35,387 nucleotides of DNA from Nitrososphaeria archaeon (GTDB lineage: Archaea; Thermoproteota; Nitrososphaeria; Nitrososphaerales; JACAEJ01), in assembly GCA_029775925.1 (NCBI GenBank), contig JARVKB010000025.1, positions 1 to 35,387 of the forward strand, in the 5' to 3' direction. The notes under the pieces were generated by a model. The model searched no databases. It was not told the DNA's origin and saw only the letters and a list, made by a program, of their open reading frames with translations. Positions 6,839 to 15,001 of this stretch are shown piece after piece. A program made the translations under genes and the position numbers. Position 1 is the stretch's first letter. Each line of letters starts with the position of its first letter.

Positions 6839-7501
6839 ATGTCAATAGAATACTCTGGTCTGTTTCTCTCAATTGAGAGTGGTAAGAAATCCAAAATTCT
6901 AAATGCGCTCTCTAAAACATATGATCTAATAGACGGAGTTATGATAAAAATGCCATTTTGGCTTACTGAGTCTATTAGAGCAATTAAAGAAATTAAAGGT
7001 GTAGTTAAAGAAAAGCGAGTACTGGTCGACCTAAGGCTAGAGGGATCTTCTGCTGAGGATGTTCGATATTTCTCAACCATGATTGGAGATCAAGGTGCTG
7101 ATGGTTTTACGGTGATAGGTTATTATCCAGAAAGCATGATTTGCTCTTACGTGAAGTCTGCAACCTTAAGTGTATTCTCAATTCTAGATGTTGGCTTACC
7201 GAATTATGAGAAACGGTTTCCAGACGATGTGCTTCTTGAGGCTACCAAAGTAGCGAAACGTTGTGGATGTAAAGGAGTCATCATGACAACTATGCGTATT
7301 GAGAGAATAGCTAAAGCCCGCTATATTGTTGGACGTGATCTTGAAATCTTAGCTTCACTTGACGGAGAAGCAAAGTCAGGTGAAGGAGTTCTAAGTGGTG
7401 CAGATTTTGAGATTATTCCACAAAGGTTATGGTGTACTGATAAGCCTAGAGAGGCTGTTCAAGCGATAGCTGAATCAATTCTAAAAAAGAAAAGAGAATA
7501 G
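6839..7501 (+). CDS. OMP-decarboxylase-fold protein with altered active site
   Basis: 220 residues, ATG start. The layout follows orotidine-5'-phosphate decarboxylase: an early strand (GLFLSIES), a lysine strand (IDGVMIKMPF, K37), the segment RVLVDLRLEGS at the catalytic position, GADGFTVIGYYPES, and a C-terminal GADFEIIPQRLW. The canonical catalytic D-x-K-x-x-D reads D-x-R-x-x-G here (D64 kept, Lys replaced by R66, second Asp lost), and the phosphate-binding G-R-S near the end is replaced by P-Q-R. It is therefore unlikely to be an ordinary decarboxylase. It faces a second OMP-decarboxylase-like gene 45 bases away. The fold is well supported; the function is unknown. Confidence 0.65.
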   Translation: MSIEYSGLFLSIESGKKSKILNALSKTYDLIDGVMIKMPFWLTESIRAIKEIKGVVKEKRVLVDLRLEGSSAEDVRYFSTMIGDQGADGFTVIGYYPESMICSYVKSATLSVFSILDVGLPNYEKRFPDDVLLEATKVAKRCGCKGVIMTTMRIERIAKARYIVGRDLEILASLDGEAKSGEGVLSGADFEIIPQRLWCTDKPREAVQAIAESILKKKRE

Positions 7502-7545
7502 CGATGTTTTGGTTCTTCGCTGAAGAATGAAAAAATAAAGTATTA

Positions 7546-8268
7546 CTAGGTATCACGGGCTAACGCCGTGACTCTATATTGAGCAACCTTTGAACTTTCT
7601 TCTAGCCTGACCTTTAGTTGAGAGCATAATATAGATGCGACATGTCTGGGATCTTCAGCCATATAGATAGAACGCCCGATGATTTCAAAGTTAGCTCCCT
7701 CTAAGATGGCATCGCCTAACTTGCCTCCTTGTGCACCTACACCTGGGCAGATTATGAGCATATCATTACCAACAATGTTTCTGTACAATCCTACCCTATT
7801 AGGTCTAGTTGCTGGTGCGACTATACCACGAGCATTCAGTTCTTTAGCCATCTTGGCTATTTTTATTCCTATTTTTTGCATGAAGTCTAGGGCGCCTGGG
7901 TGCGACATTTCGGTAATCACAAATACATAAGCATCACGTTGATTAGCAACTTTAATGCATTCCTTAACGACATCACGACCCACGAATCCATGCACAGTAA
8001 CGCCGTCCGCACCAGCATCTATGATTTCCTGTATCATTTCTTTGCTTATCTCAGGGATATCAGCTGTCTTAAAACAAGTCAGAATTGGTACATTAACAGT
8101 CTCTCTTAGCTTACTTATTGCTCTAAGACCATTCCGTAGTACAAAGAGTTGAGAAACTTTTATTGCATCGACGTAGCCTTGCACTATCTTAGCTATCTCT
8201 AAAGCTTTGTCTAGATCTTTAATGTCAAGAGCGTGAATTATTCTATTATTTTCTATTAATCTCCTCAT
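7546..8268 (-). CDS. pyrF: Orotidine-5'-phosphate decarboxylase-like protein
   Basis: 240 residues, ATG start. The family landmarks are clear: IHALDIKDLDKALEIAK (D15), DAIKVSQLFVLRNG (K37), TCFKTADIPEI, GADGVTVHGF, TEMSHPGA, ATRPNR, PGVGAQGG and IIGRSIYMAEDP. The enzyme normally converts OMP to UMP in pyrimidine synthesis. The catalytic motif is D-F-K-x-A-D in archaeal enzymes but reads C65-F-K67-T-A-D70 here, so the first aspartate, thought to destabilise the substrate carboxylate, is a cysteine. The Thr of the usual IPET is Ile. It may be the cell's PyrF with an odd active site, or a repurposed paralog. No other pyrimidine gene is nearby. Confidence 0.75.
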   Translation of the reverse strand: MRRLIENNRIIHALDIKDLDKALEIAKIVQGYVDAIKVSQLFVLRNGLRAISKLRETVNVPILTCFKTADIPEISKEMIQEIIDAGADGVTVHGFVGRDVVKECIKVANQRDAYVFVITEMSHPGALDFMQKIGIKIAKMAKELNARGIVAPATRPNRVGLYRNIVGNDMLIICPGVGAQGGKLGDAILEGANFEIIGRSIYMAEDPRHVASILCSQLKVRLEESSKVAQYRVTALARDT

Positions 8269-8366
8269 CTAAGACACCACCAACTGGTAAGACTACCTTT
8301 ATAACCCCTTTGGTATTTAGTTAAAGTCGAATATGAACTAACTTTGTGTAAATGCTTAAGATGCAA

Positions 8367-8600
8367 TTACTGGCCACTCCTTTCTAACCAAAATACATTA
8401 GGTACACGGGATGAGTCTTTCCGAACTCCCTCAGACTTCAAAGCTTCAAGATCGACACGTATAGTTGATTCGGATTCGTTGGTTCCATTTGCGATCTCCT
8501 TAACCGTTTTTCCACGTTTAATATCAAAGGCTTGTCCCTTCTCTAAGAATTTGATGATCTTGTTCCTTCTCTCCACAATTCTCTTTTGCCTTTTATCCAT
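8367..8600 (-). CDS. Small helix-turn-helix protein
   Basis: 77 residues, ATG start. A basic N-terminal helix (RQKRIVERRNKIIKFLEKG) precedes a helix-turn-helix region, KTVKEIANGTNESESTIRVD followed by LEALKSEG, and an aromatic end (VFWLERS) that could be the wing. It resembles the DNA-binding half of DeoR or winged-helix regulators but is too short to hold a ligand domain. A TATA-like sequence (CTTATAAATA on the minus strand, about 8640-8649) and GGTCGGAG upstream of the ATG support expression. The A/T-rich repeated motif upstream (8671-8711) could be its own operator; that is inference. Confidence 0.6.
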   Translation of the reverse strand: MDKRQKRIVERRNKIIKFLEKGQAFDIKRGKTVKEIANGTNESESTIRVDLEALKSEGVRKDSSRVPNVFWLERSGQ

Positions 8601-8670
8601 GATTATGTTCTCCGACCGTTAAATATCGAACATAAAACTATTTATAAGTTTAGTTACACGTTGAGAAACG

Positions 8671-8711
8671 AGTTTAAAAACCAATTTAAAACGAATTTAA
8701 GATTTTAAACG
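8671..8711. repeat. Repeated TTTAAA-type motif between divergent genes
   Basis: Four spaced copies of a motif close to GA/CA-ATTTAAAAC occur: AGTTTAAAAAC, AATTTAAAAC, AATTTAAG and ATTTTAAAC. They lie between the HTH gene (start 8600) and the small gene at 8786. The spacing of 10-11 bases, about one helical turn, suits a protein binding one face of the DNA. Confidence 0.4.
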
Positions 8712-8785
8712 GTGTTTTTATACTTGAAGCTAGAATCCCCCTAGGGGCTTTTAACCTAAAATGAAATACACTTTTCTTCCTGCTT

Positions 8786-8986
8786 ATGGCTATGATAACT
8801 AAAATTGATATTCATGGCTTTGATGTTAGGCTTGAAAGAGCTGAGAGAAAGCTTCACAACCCTCTTTCTAGAATGAATACTGAATTAGTGAAGAATTTTG
8901 AGAAGGCAATTTTGAAGGCTAAAGATGAGCTATTGCCTGAGGATCTTCTTACGGAGGAAGAGGTAAAAAGAATAATTTATAATTAA
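8786..8986 (+). CDS. Small charged protein of unknown function
   Basis: 66 residues; the ATG at 8786 is followed by another at 8792, and either could be used. The sequence starts with a short beta-like segment (ITKIDIHGFDVRL), continues with charged helices (NTELVKNFEKAILKAKDELL) and ends LTEEEVKRIIYN. The size and helical character would fit an antitoxin or a small DNA-binding protein, but no partner toxin is present; the 3' neighbour is an amidohydrolase-type gene. An alternative is the N-terminal piece of a recombinase that has lost its remainder. I do not recognise the family. Confidence 0.45.
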   Translation: MAMITKIDIHGFDVRLERAERKLHNPLSRMNTELVKNFEKAILKAKDELLPEDLLTEEEVKRIIYN

Positions 8987-9035
8987 TATCTTCTTAAGTT
9001 TAAATTAATATCCTCTTTTAGTATTGGGTTGAAAG

Positions 9036-9716
9036 ATGGACCTAGAAAGGATTGAAGGCTACATAGAGCTTAAAGGTCAAAAGCCTATCTTACTCACAGC
9101 TTTGCATGGTTTCGGAACAGATAGATATAAGTTGCTGGTGAAGGAGCTTAAGAGGCATGGTTTTCATGATCAGATGAGAAATCTTTATCGTAGCTCATCG
9201 GCCGTCGATCTCTTCTCAGGTGAGATAGTTGTGAAAGTTGGGATAGCCAAAGATTGCTGGGTCATGCTTCCCACTCTAAGTAAGGTAGATGCTCCAGAGG
9301 GCATAAATACACCTGATGCGAACCTCAACAAGGAGTATGCAAAAGACAGTTTCTTCTGGAAGCGAATAGACCAAATTATTGACTCAGGTGCAGTAAAAGC
9401 CATGATAGACCTGCACGGAATGAAAAACATTAAAAAATGGCCTGATGTCTGCATAGCATGTGGAGGCTACACTACAGCATCAGAGAAACTGGTAAGAAGC
9501 GTAATCGATGCACTGAAGAAATATGATCTAAAGGTGGCTGTTGATACGCCCTTTAAGGGTGGGTATTTTATAAGACGGTTCGGCAATTCCTCAGGGATAG
9601 AGGCCTTTTCGATAGAATTGAAAAGAAATCTGAGGACCCTAGGAAGCTCTATTGCCATGAAACTATTACAGACTGTTGTGGACAAAGTTCACGAGCACAT
9701 TTCTGGTAATGCTTAA
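9036..9716 (+). CDS. N-formylglutamate amidohydrolase-family protein
   Basis: 226 residues, ATG start. Signature segments of the FGase family (zinc-dependent, related to carboxypeptidases) appear in order: ILLTALHGFGTDR with the first metal-binding His, MIDLHGM with the D-x-H pair, a middle region with CIACGG, then DTPFKGGYFIRRFG and the FSIELKRNLR segment with a conserved Glu and Arg. Classical members hydrolyse N-formyl-glutamate in histidine breakdown; many archaeal members stand alone and their substrates are unknown. No hut genes are nearby, so only the fold is assigned. A 43-residue reading frame overlaps the last eight bases. Confidence 0.7.
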   Translation: MDLERIEGYIELKGQKPILLTALHGFGTDRYKLLVKELKRHGFHDQMRNLYRSSSAVDLFSGEIVVKVGIAKDCWVMLPTLSKVDAPEGINTPDANLNKEYAKDSFFWKRIDQIIDSGAVKAMIDLHGMKNIKKWPDVCIACGGYTTASEKLVRSVIDALKKYDLKVAVDTPFKGGYFIRRFGNSSGIEAFSIELKRNLRTLGSSIAMKLLQTVVDKVHEHISGNA

Positions 9717-9840
9717 TTCCCTAATTTTTTATTATGATTTATACGTGAGAAAAGATCAAACTCTAATAGACCCTTTACTTGTCGCTAAAGCGAAACAAGA
9801 GTTGGACCATGGCAACCTAAAATATTATCTCAAAATTTAG
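9709..9840 (+). CDS. Possible 43-residue protein coupled to the upstream gene
   Basis: The ATG at 9709 overlaps the stop of the amidohydrolase-like gene (ATGCTTAA), and the frame runs to a TAG at 9838-9840. The product starts MLNSLIFYYDLYVRKDQ and continues LIDPLLVAKAKQELDHGNLK to the end. The second half is protein-like and amphipathic. The overlap would allow translational coupling. The 3' end overlaps the convergent transporter gene by 11 bases. I do not recognise it; it may be a chance frame. Confidence 0.3.
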   Translation: MLNSLIFYYDLYVRKDQTLIDPLLVAKAKQELDHGNLKYYLKI

Positions 9841-10102
9841 AGGAATTTTTATATGATATTTTCATTATTGCAAGCATGAATACTAAAATGAAAATTATCA
9901 AATTTGTCCAAACGATGAACAGATCTGATCTGCTAAAGCCATAAGCAATCCAAGATATAGTTGCTATCATCAATAGAAGTAAAGTATAAAATGAGAGATC
10001 TTCAGCCTTCTTTGTCTTGAAAGTCTTTATTAATTGAGGAAAGAAGCCTACTGATGAGGCGATTAATGCTATGAATCCAACTATCTGAAAGACATCTATC
10101 AT
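9830..10102 (-). CDS. SemiSWEET-type sugar transporter (MtN3 family)
   Basis: 90 residues, ATG start, a good length for a SemiSWEET half-transporter. Three membrane helices are visible: residues about 5-25 (VGFIALIASSVGFFPQLIK), 37-57 (SFYTLLLLMIATISWIAYG) and 62-84. P22-Q23 is the conserved PQ turn of the first helix. Two copies pair in the membrane to form a sugar channel in known members. The substrate here is unknown. It is a single gene; its 3' end meets the amidohydrolase region. Confidence 0.8.
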   Translation of the reverse strand: MIDVFQIVGFIALIASSVGFFPQLIKTFKTKKAEDLSFYTLLLLMIATISWIAYGFSRSDLFIVWTNLIIFILVFMLAIMKISYKNSSKF

Positions 10103-10263
10103 AATATTGATTTATTCATGCATATTTAAAAGCCTCTATGTCATGAAAATTTTTCCATTACTTTATATTTCCCATTAGATAAAATTTTATTATCTCTTAA
10201 TCTATCTAATTGACTGATCAATTATCTTTGTGAAGCATTGGCCTTGTATCTATCAATTTCTTG

Positions 10264-11658
10264 CTAAGCTTCGTGCTCTTCACCTACTACTGCCAAATCC
10301 CTGTCTTTCTTAATAACAACTACTAAAGCAGCCAAAACCAATAAAAATGAAGGAAGAGATGTGTACTGAGTTATAATGTTCAGTTTTACTGTTTTTGAGT
10401 TTGTTGTAAAAGTATAGGTTAAAGGCTCGCTTTGCACTATTCTGTAAACATTGCCGTAAACTTGTATACCTATTGCTTGAGTTGTAATGACCCCTTCACT
10501 ATACTCTATGAAGCCTTCAGAATCGTATTTTCCTCTAAATCCATAAATCGTCGTGTTAACGTAAACAACTTTAACGTTTGCTCCAATAGCGATCTTTACG
10601 GGCAACTTCTCATTCAAAATATTCAATGCTATCTCCTCACCAGCCTTGGCTTCATCGTAAATTAGCCCTGCAGCATAAAGCCTGTTCAAAAGTATTCGTG
10701 TTGCATCTGAAGGTATGCTGGAAATATCATCTTCAATGTTCGAAGTGCGAATACTCACATAATCTATGTTAGAGTTTCCTTCCAAAACATATTGAAGAGT
10801 TACTGATTTAACATTACTTTGCCCAGTCAAACCTAGAGAGGCGTAAGTAGTTCCAGCCAAAAGGGAAATTAAAAGTATGGTGATCATTATCTTTGTAGTA
10901 CGGTTTAGACCGCTAGTTTTAGGGCGTATAAAAATCCAGTTTAAGGGAGAACGTTGTGCTAACTTTAATTTTCCTATCCTATCTTTGTTTACTAATATTG
11001 GAAGTATAGCGATTCCAGCCACAAAACCTCCTACATGAGCAAAAAACGCTGTACCTCCTAAAGGGGTGAAGTAACCGTAAAGAAGTTGTATTGCAAACCA
11101 GAATAATAGATAGTACGCAGTTTTAACCCTCATGAAAAAAGGGAAAATAAAGAAAAACCAACCCATGATAAGAGATGTACCTGGGTAGAGGATAAGGTAC
11201 GCACCTAGGATTCCACTGATGGCTCCAGAAGCTCCTATGGCTGGGATCATATAAGCAATTGAACCTCCTAAGAAGCTGAATGTTGTGTGAAACATGGAAG
11301 CAGCAACTCCAGCCACAAAATACAAGATAAAAAATCTAATTCTGCCCAACGCGTTTTCAATAGTTCTTCCGAAGAGGTATAGAAAATACATGTTAAAGAG
11401 AATATGGAAGAAGTCTGCATGAAGAAACATCGAGCTGAAGATTCTGTAAATTTGTGAAGGTATTACTATCATGGATGGGATAAAACCGCCTAAGTTCACC
11501 CAGTAATAGCTAACTTCAAGGAAAAAGTTTTCATAAGAGGTTATAGCGTAAACTAAAATATTAACAGCTATTAGGATTAATGTAGCTAAAGAAGTCTTTC
11601 TATATTCAAAAGAATTACCCAATGGGATGCCTGCACTTCTTCTAAGATTGTTCAACAA
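10264..11658 (-). CDS. Rhomboid-family intramembrane protease with extra C-terminal domain
   Basis: 464 residues; the start is a TTG at 11658. The rhomboid core spans about residues 20-225: MFLHADFFHILFNMYFLYLF before helix 2, IGASGAISGILGAY with catalytic S144 in the GxSG motif, and AFFAHVGGFVAG with catalytic H208. These enzymes cut membrane proteins within or near their transmembrane segments. After the core come another membrane helix (about 257-275), a beta-rich domain of roughly 150 residues, and a final membrane helix (about 430-448) with a charged tail. The added domain is unusual for the family and probably faces outward, where it could choose substrates; that is inference. Confidence 0.85.
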   Translation of the reverse strand: MLNNLRRSAGIPLGNSFEYRKTSLATLILIAVNILVYAITSYENFFLEVSYYWVNLGGFIPSMIVIPSQIYRIFSSMFLHADFFHILFNMYFLYLFGRTIENALGRIRFFILYFVAGVAASMFHTTFSFLGGSIAYMIPAIGASGAISGILGAYLILYPGTSLIMGWFFFIFPFFMRVKTAYYLLFWFAIQLLYGYFTPLGGTAFFAHVGGFVAGIAILPILVNKDRIGKLKLAQRSPLNWIFIRPKTSGLNRTTKIMITILLISLLAGTTYASLGLTGQSNVKSVTLQYVLEGNSNIDYVSIRTSNIEDDISSIPSDATRILLNRLYAAGLIYDEAKAGEEIALNILNEKLPVKIAIGANVKVVYVNTTIYGFRGKYDSEGFIEYSEGVITTQAIGIQVYGNVYRIVQSEPLTYTFTTNSKTVKLNIITQYTSLPSFLLVLAALVVVIKKDRDLAVVGEEHEA

Positions 11659-11723
11659 TTTTTCACTACCTTCACCAACAAGAATGCTACTATATTGTTT
11701 AGAAGATTTTCACGTCGCTCTTT

Positions 11724-12680
11724 TCACTTGGTTAAGTATCGCCATGATAGCATTATGCCAATTGTGGCTAAAATCGATGCAAATATCCCGAGGCATATAA
11801 AGTCGAACATTAGAGTGGAAAGGTCTAGAGGCATTATCGTTAATTGCCTAACAGCATCTGTTAGATAAGTGAGCGGGTTAACTTTTGCTACTACTTGTAT
11901 CCAATATGGCATTAGAGAGATAGGAAAGAAGGTGTTGCTTGCAAACATTAAAGGCATCGTAATTAGGCTTATTATTTGCATCGGTCTCTCCATTCTGGTG
12001 GATCTTAATGAAAATGCGATGAAGACTGATGAGAGCCCGATGCCAAGTAAGAATATTGCAGCATAAACTCCTAACAAATTAAGCAATGTAAAGTTTGAGC
12101 TCAATTGCAACCCTAATAGGTACGCGAGTGCTAGAATTACTGTTGCTTGAAATATTGCCCTTAAAGTTGCGTTAAGAACTTTCGCAAATATTATTGCACC
12201 ACGTGGTACTGGGGTACTCAATACTTTGTCTAGGAAACCTAAACGTCTATCCCAAACTATGGACATGCCAGTGAACATTGTTGTGGTCATAACAATCATG
12301 GAAACCATACCAATAGCCATATAGCTAAAGTAATCTATAACACCAAAAGTATCCTGCATAACTTTTGTGCCTATTGTGGAAAACATTTGCTGAAGTTGCT
12401 GTGTAATAAATGCACCAGGAATAATCAAAACTCCATTAACAGGTGGGTTCAACAGGCTTCCAGGTACTTGGATGTCAGGTATTTCTAGGTTAACTAAGCT
12501 TTTAGATGAGAATATGGCGTTTATGTTTATCGATTTACCTAAAAGACCCATCCATATTAAAGGTTGGAGCACAAGCATTAAGACCATTACTGGATCTTTC
12601 AACCATTTTTTGAGCTCTCTGACTGTTAAAGCCCATAAGCCACGAAGCATGCTAGGATTATACTCGTTTACCTTGCTCAT
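11724..12680 (-). CDS. ABC-2 type transporter permease
   Basis: 318 residues, ATG start. It has a cytoplasmic N-terminal amphipathic segment (LWALTVRELKKWLKDPVMVL), a first membrane helix, an exterior loop, and then five helices with the ABC-2 core SMIVMTTTMFTGMSIVWDRR and GFLDKVLSTPVPRGAI. The ending is typical of drug- or polysaccharide-export permeases (NPLTYLTDAVRQLT). The start overlaps the stop of the ATPase gene by four bases (ATGA), so the two are translated together and form one exporter. The PadR regulator in the same operon points to xenobiotic or antibiotic efflux. Confidence 0.85.
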   Translation of the reverse strand: MSKVNEYNPSMLRGLWALTVRELKKWLKDPVMVLMLVLQPLIWMGLLGKSININAIFSSKSLVNLEIPDIQVPGSLLNPPVNGVLIIPGAFITQQLQQMFSTIGTKVMQDTFGVIDYFSYMAIGMVSMIVMTTTMFTGMSIVWDRRLGFLDKVLSTPVPRGAIIFAKVLNATLRAIFQATVILALAYLLGLQLSSNFTLLNLLGVYAAIFLLGIGLSSVFIAFSLRSTRMERPMQIISLITMPLMFASNTFFPISLMPYWIQVVAKVNPLTYLTDAVRQLTIMPLDLSTLMFDFICLGIFASILATIGIMLSWRYLTK

Positions 12681-13681
12681 TCTGCTCTAGCTCTCCTTAT
12701 GGCTATTCTTTGCATTCTAACTGCTTCCTTAGACTCTTCAATATCTCTGATGGCTCTACCCGTATATTCAAGGTAAACCTCGTTTAATGTAGGCTCTGTA
12801 AGAGAAAGCTTGATAACTGTATAGCCCTTTTTCCGCAAAGCCTCGATTATAAGGGGAGCAGTTACCTCTCCAGACTCCACCTTAATCCTATAAGAGCCAT
12901 TTTCATTTTTAACGTCTTTAACATGTTCAACGCTACGGATTAACTCACTTATATCTGCATTTTCTTTAATGCTTATAGTTATTATATCACCACCTAGGCT
13001 GTCTTTAAGCTCGTCTGGTGCACCTATTGCTACTATTTTGCCATGATCGATTATGGCTATACGATCACAAAGGATATCTGCTTCCTCTAAATAATGAGTT
13101 GTCATAAAAAGCGTCATGCCATATTCCTCCTTAAGCTTACGAATGTAGCTCCACGTAGCAGCTCTGGTTTGAACGTCTAAGCCTAATGTAGGTTCATCTA
13201 GGAAAAGCACTTTGGGCCTATTGATCAAACCACATGCAAGTTCAAGCCTTCGGCGCATCCCACCAGAGTAAGTTTCAACTCTTTTATCTTTAAATTGAGT
13301 TAGCTCTACAAGTTCCATGAGTTCAAGAGCACGCTTTTTTGCAATATCTCGAGGAATTCCATATAAATCTGCGCATAGCATTACGTTCTCATATCCAGTT
13401 AAGTCTTCATCAGCTGTATACTCCTGTGGTACTACCCCTATGACTTTTCTCACATTGTTTGCTTGCTTAACAATATCATAGCCTAAAACATAAGCAAAAC
13501 CTTCTGTGGGCTTCAGAACAGTTGTCAACATGTTTATTGTGGTTGTCTTCCCAGCACCATTCGGCCCGAGAAAGCCGAATATTTCCCCACTTTTAACACT
13601 AAAGTTTACATGATCTACTGCCACTAGACTTTTATTGAAAATTTTGGTTAACCCTTCGGCTTTGATCACTTCTTCGCTCAT
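12677..13681 (-). CDS. ABC transporter ATP-binding protein (DrrA-like)
   Basis: 334 residues, ATG start. All motifs are in place: Walker A GPNGAGKTT (39-47), a Q-loop near VVPQEY, signature YSGGMRRRLE (138-147), Walker B KVLFLDEP (157-164) and the switch His in TTHYLEEAD. The C-terminal 100 residues form the extra domain typical of DrrA/CcmA-type exporters (ending EPTLNEVYLEYTGR and a basic tail). It overlaps its permease and the upstream PadR gene by four bases each. It powers the exporter encoded by the next gene; the substrate is unknown. Confidence 0.9.
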   Translation of the reverse strand: MSEEVIKAEGLTKIFNKSLVAVDHVNFSVKSGEIFGFLGPNGAGKTTTINMLTTVLKPTEGFAYVLGYDIVKQANNVRKVIGVVPQEYTADEDLTGYENVMLCADLYGIPRDIAKKRALELMELVELTQFKDKRVETYSGGMRRRLELACGLINRPKVLFLDEPTLGLDVQTRAATWSYIRKLKEEYGMTLFMTTHYLEEADILCDRIAIIDHGKIVAIGAPDELKDSLGGDIITISIKENADISELIRSVEHVKDVKNENGSYRIKVESGEVTAPLIIEALRKKGYTVIKLSLTEPTLNEVYLEYTGRAIRDIEESKEAVRMQRIAIRRARAE

Positions 13682-14205
13682 ATCTTTTTACCCTGCAGTT
13701 TTTTGTCTATTTCCTCAAGTTTTTGGGCAGTCTCATTTAAAACCATCAACATCTCTTTTAGGGCTTGCTCTGAAAACTTAGTCTCCAAATCCATACCTAA
13801 ACTGAAGAAGGCTCTTATAAAGCGACTTAAAGCGGTTCGAAGTTCTTCTACTTCTTCAGAAGGGATTTGCAGCCATAAGGTGCCAAAAAACGGGGGCGCA
13901 AAGATTTTCCATCCTTTACAAAACTTTCCTTTCAATTTCCTTTGCTCTTCTAGAAGCTGCCTGCCCTTATCTGTAAGCATATACCTCTTTATTCCGCTTT
14001 CCTGCGTAGGAACTTCTTGTATATAGCTATTGTCCTGAAGCCAAGCCAGCAATGGATAAACCGATCCCGGACTGGGGCGCCAGGTTCCGCTCGTTTTCCT
14101 TTCAATCTCACTCATAATTTCTGAGCCTGAGAGTGACTTCTCGTTTAAAAGCTCGAGCACCTGGTATCGTAAAAACCCTTTTGGTACAGCAGCCATGTGC
14201 CTCAT
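13678..14205 (-). CDS. PadR-family transcriptional regulator
   Basis: About 175 residues. The winged-helix region is classical for PadR: FLRYQVLELLNEKSLSGSEI, then TSGTWRPSPGSVYPLLAWLQ and a wing with IKRYMLTDKGRQLLEEQ. A C-terminal helical domain follows for dimerisation. I chose the ATG at 14205; an upstream TTG at 14247 and an ATG at 14196 are alternatives, and the residues before 14205 look non-coding in character. The gene heads the operon with the ABC ATPase and permease, and a large inverted repeat lies just upstream, so it probably represses its own operon until a toxic compound binds. Confidence 0.8.
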   Translation of the reverse strand: MRHMAAVPKGFLRYQVLELLNEKSLSGSEIMSEIERKTSGTWRPSPGSVYPLLAWLQDNSYIQEVPTQESGIKRYMLTDKGRQLLEEQRKLKGKFCKGWKIFAPPFFGTLWLQIPSEEVEELRTALSRFIRAFFSLGMDLETKFSEQALKEMLMVLNETAQKLEEIDKKLQGKKI

Positions 14206-14251
14206 CCAATGCCTGAAAGGTGGGAAATGTATGGCACAATCAATCAAGCAA

Positions 14252-14289
14252 ATATCACTTTTGATATCAATATTGATATTAAGTGATAT
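14252..14289. promoter_or_regulatory. Inverted-repeat operator upstream of the padR operon
   Basis: A 38-bp near-palindrome: outer arms ATATCACTT (14252-14260) and AAGTGATAT (14281-14289), inner ATATCAATATTGATAT, with only three mismatched base pairs. The minus-strand TATA-like stretch TTTATAT overlaps its promoter-proximal edge (about 14286-14292). A PadR dimer bound here would block the promoter. This is the expected position for autoregulation. Confidence 0.65.
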
Positions 14290-14409
14290 AAACTTTATGA
14301 TCTTTTGAGATAAGTTATCTTAAGCAACTATTCCAAACTTGTATGGATCGAGGAAAAGGTTGACGATAGACTTTCTTGTTCTACGCTCATAGATAATATT
14401 AACTTCTTA

Positions 14410-14757
14410 TTAATAACATATTTCAGACCTTAAAGATGAAAGACTCCTTAATGTATTTGATAATTCTTGAATCATATCATCTATTCCTATGAAATCATAC
14501 GCTCTTTCGATAAGCATGCCAAGAGCTAATAAAGGAATCCCAAAAACATCACTTAATCCTGTCGGTTCAGGGAGGACAATCAACCCTATGCCCAATGCAG
14601 CCAGATTCATACCCGGTCTTTTTCTCTTCTTTATCGTCTGTAAATTTTTGGCTACATTGTAATCTAACTTTTTAAAGTTGAGTAAAGTATAGCACTCTTT
14701 TAGTTCACTTGCAAGTATTTTTGAGAATTTTGCCTTTGAAAGAACCATCTTAATCAT
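14410..14757 (-). CDS. Small membrane-associated protein of unknown function
   Basis: 115 residues from an ATG. The first 48 residues are basic and probably cytoplasmic (KAKFSKILASELKECYTLLN, then TIKKRKRPG). A hydrophobic hairpin follows (about 49-85, MNLAALGIGLIVLPEPTGLS and GIPLLALGMLIERAYDF), then a short helical tail. The conserved-looking LPEPTG turn between two hydrophobic segments suggests a re-entrant or two-helix membrane anchor. No function is recognised. It stands alone, 160 bases upstream of the padR operon and on the same strand. Confidence 0.5.
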   Translation of the reverse strand: MIKMVLSKAKFSKILASELKECYTLLNFKKLDYNVAKNLQTIKKRKRPGMNLAALGIGLIVLPEPTGLSDVFGIPLLALGMLIERAYDFIGIDDMIQELSNTLRSLSSLRSEICY

Positions 14758-15001
14758 GTATAGATAAACATTAAGTCTTTAACACATAGGAGATTAAGCT
14801 TATAGACAAAGATGTAAAATCTATTAAAGTAGCCAAAAGCATTTTATAATTATCTTTTCAAAAATCACATTTTTCTTTTTAACTTTGAAATCTTTATGCC
14901 TTATCCTGATATGGCTCTCTTGTCTATCTGTATTATTTGAAGCCAGATCCTTCTGAGCTCTATGATCAATTGAAAGATTTTATTCTTATGAGGTCAAGTT
15001 T

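Noticed and set aside
13703-14026. 107-residue plus-strand frame in the padR gene
   Set aside because: Complement of the PadR coding sequence, with no recognisable pattern.
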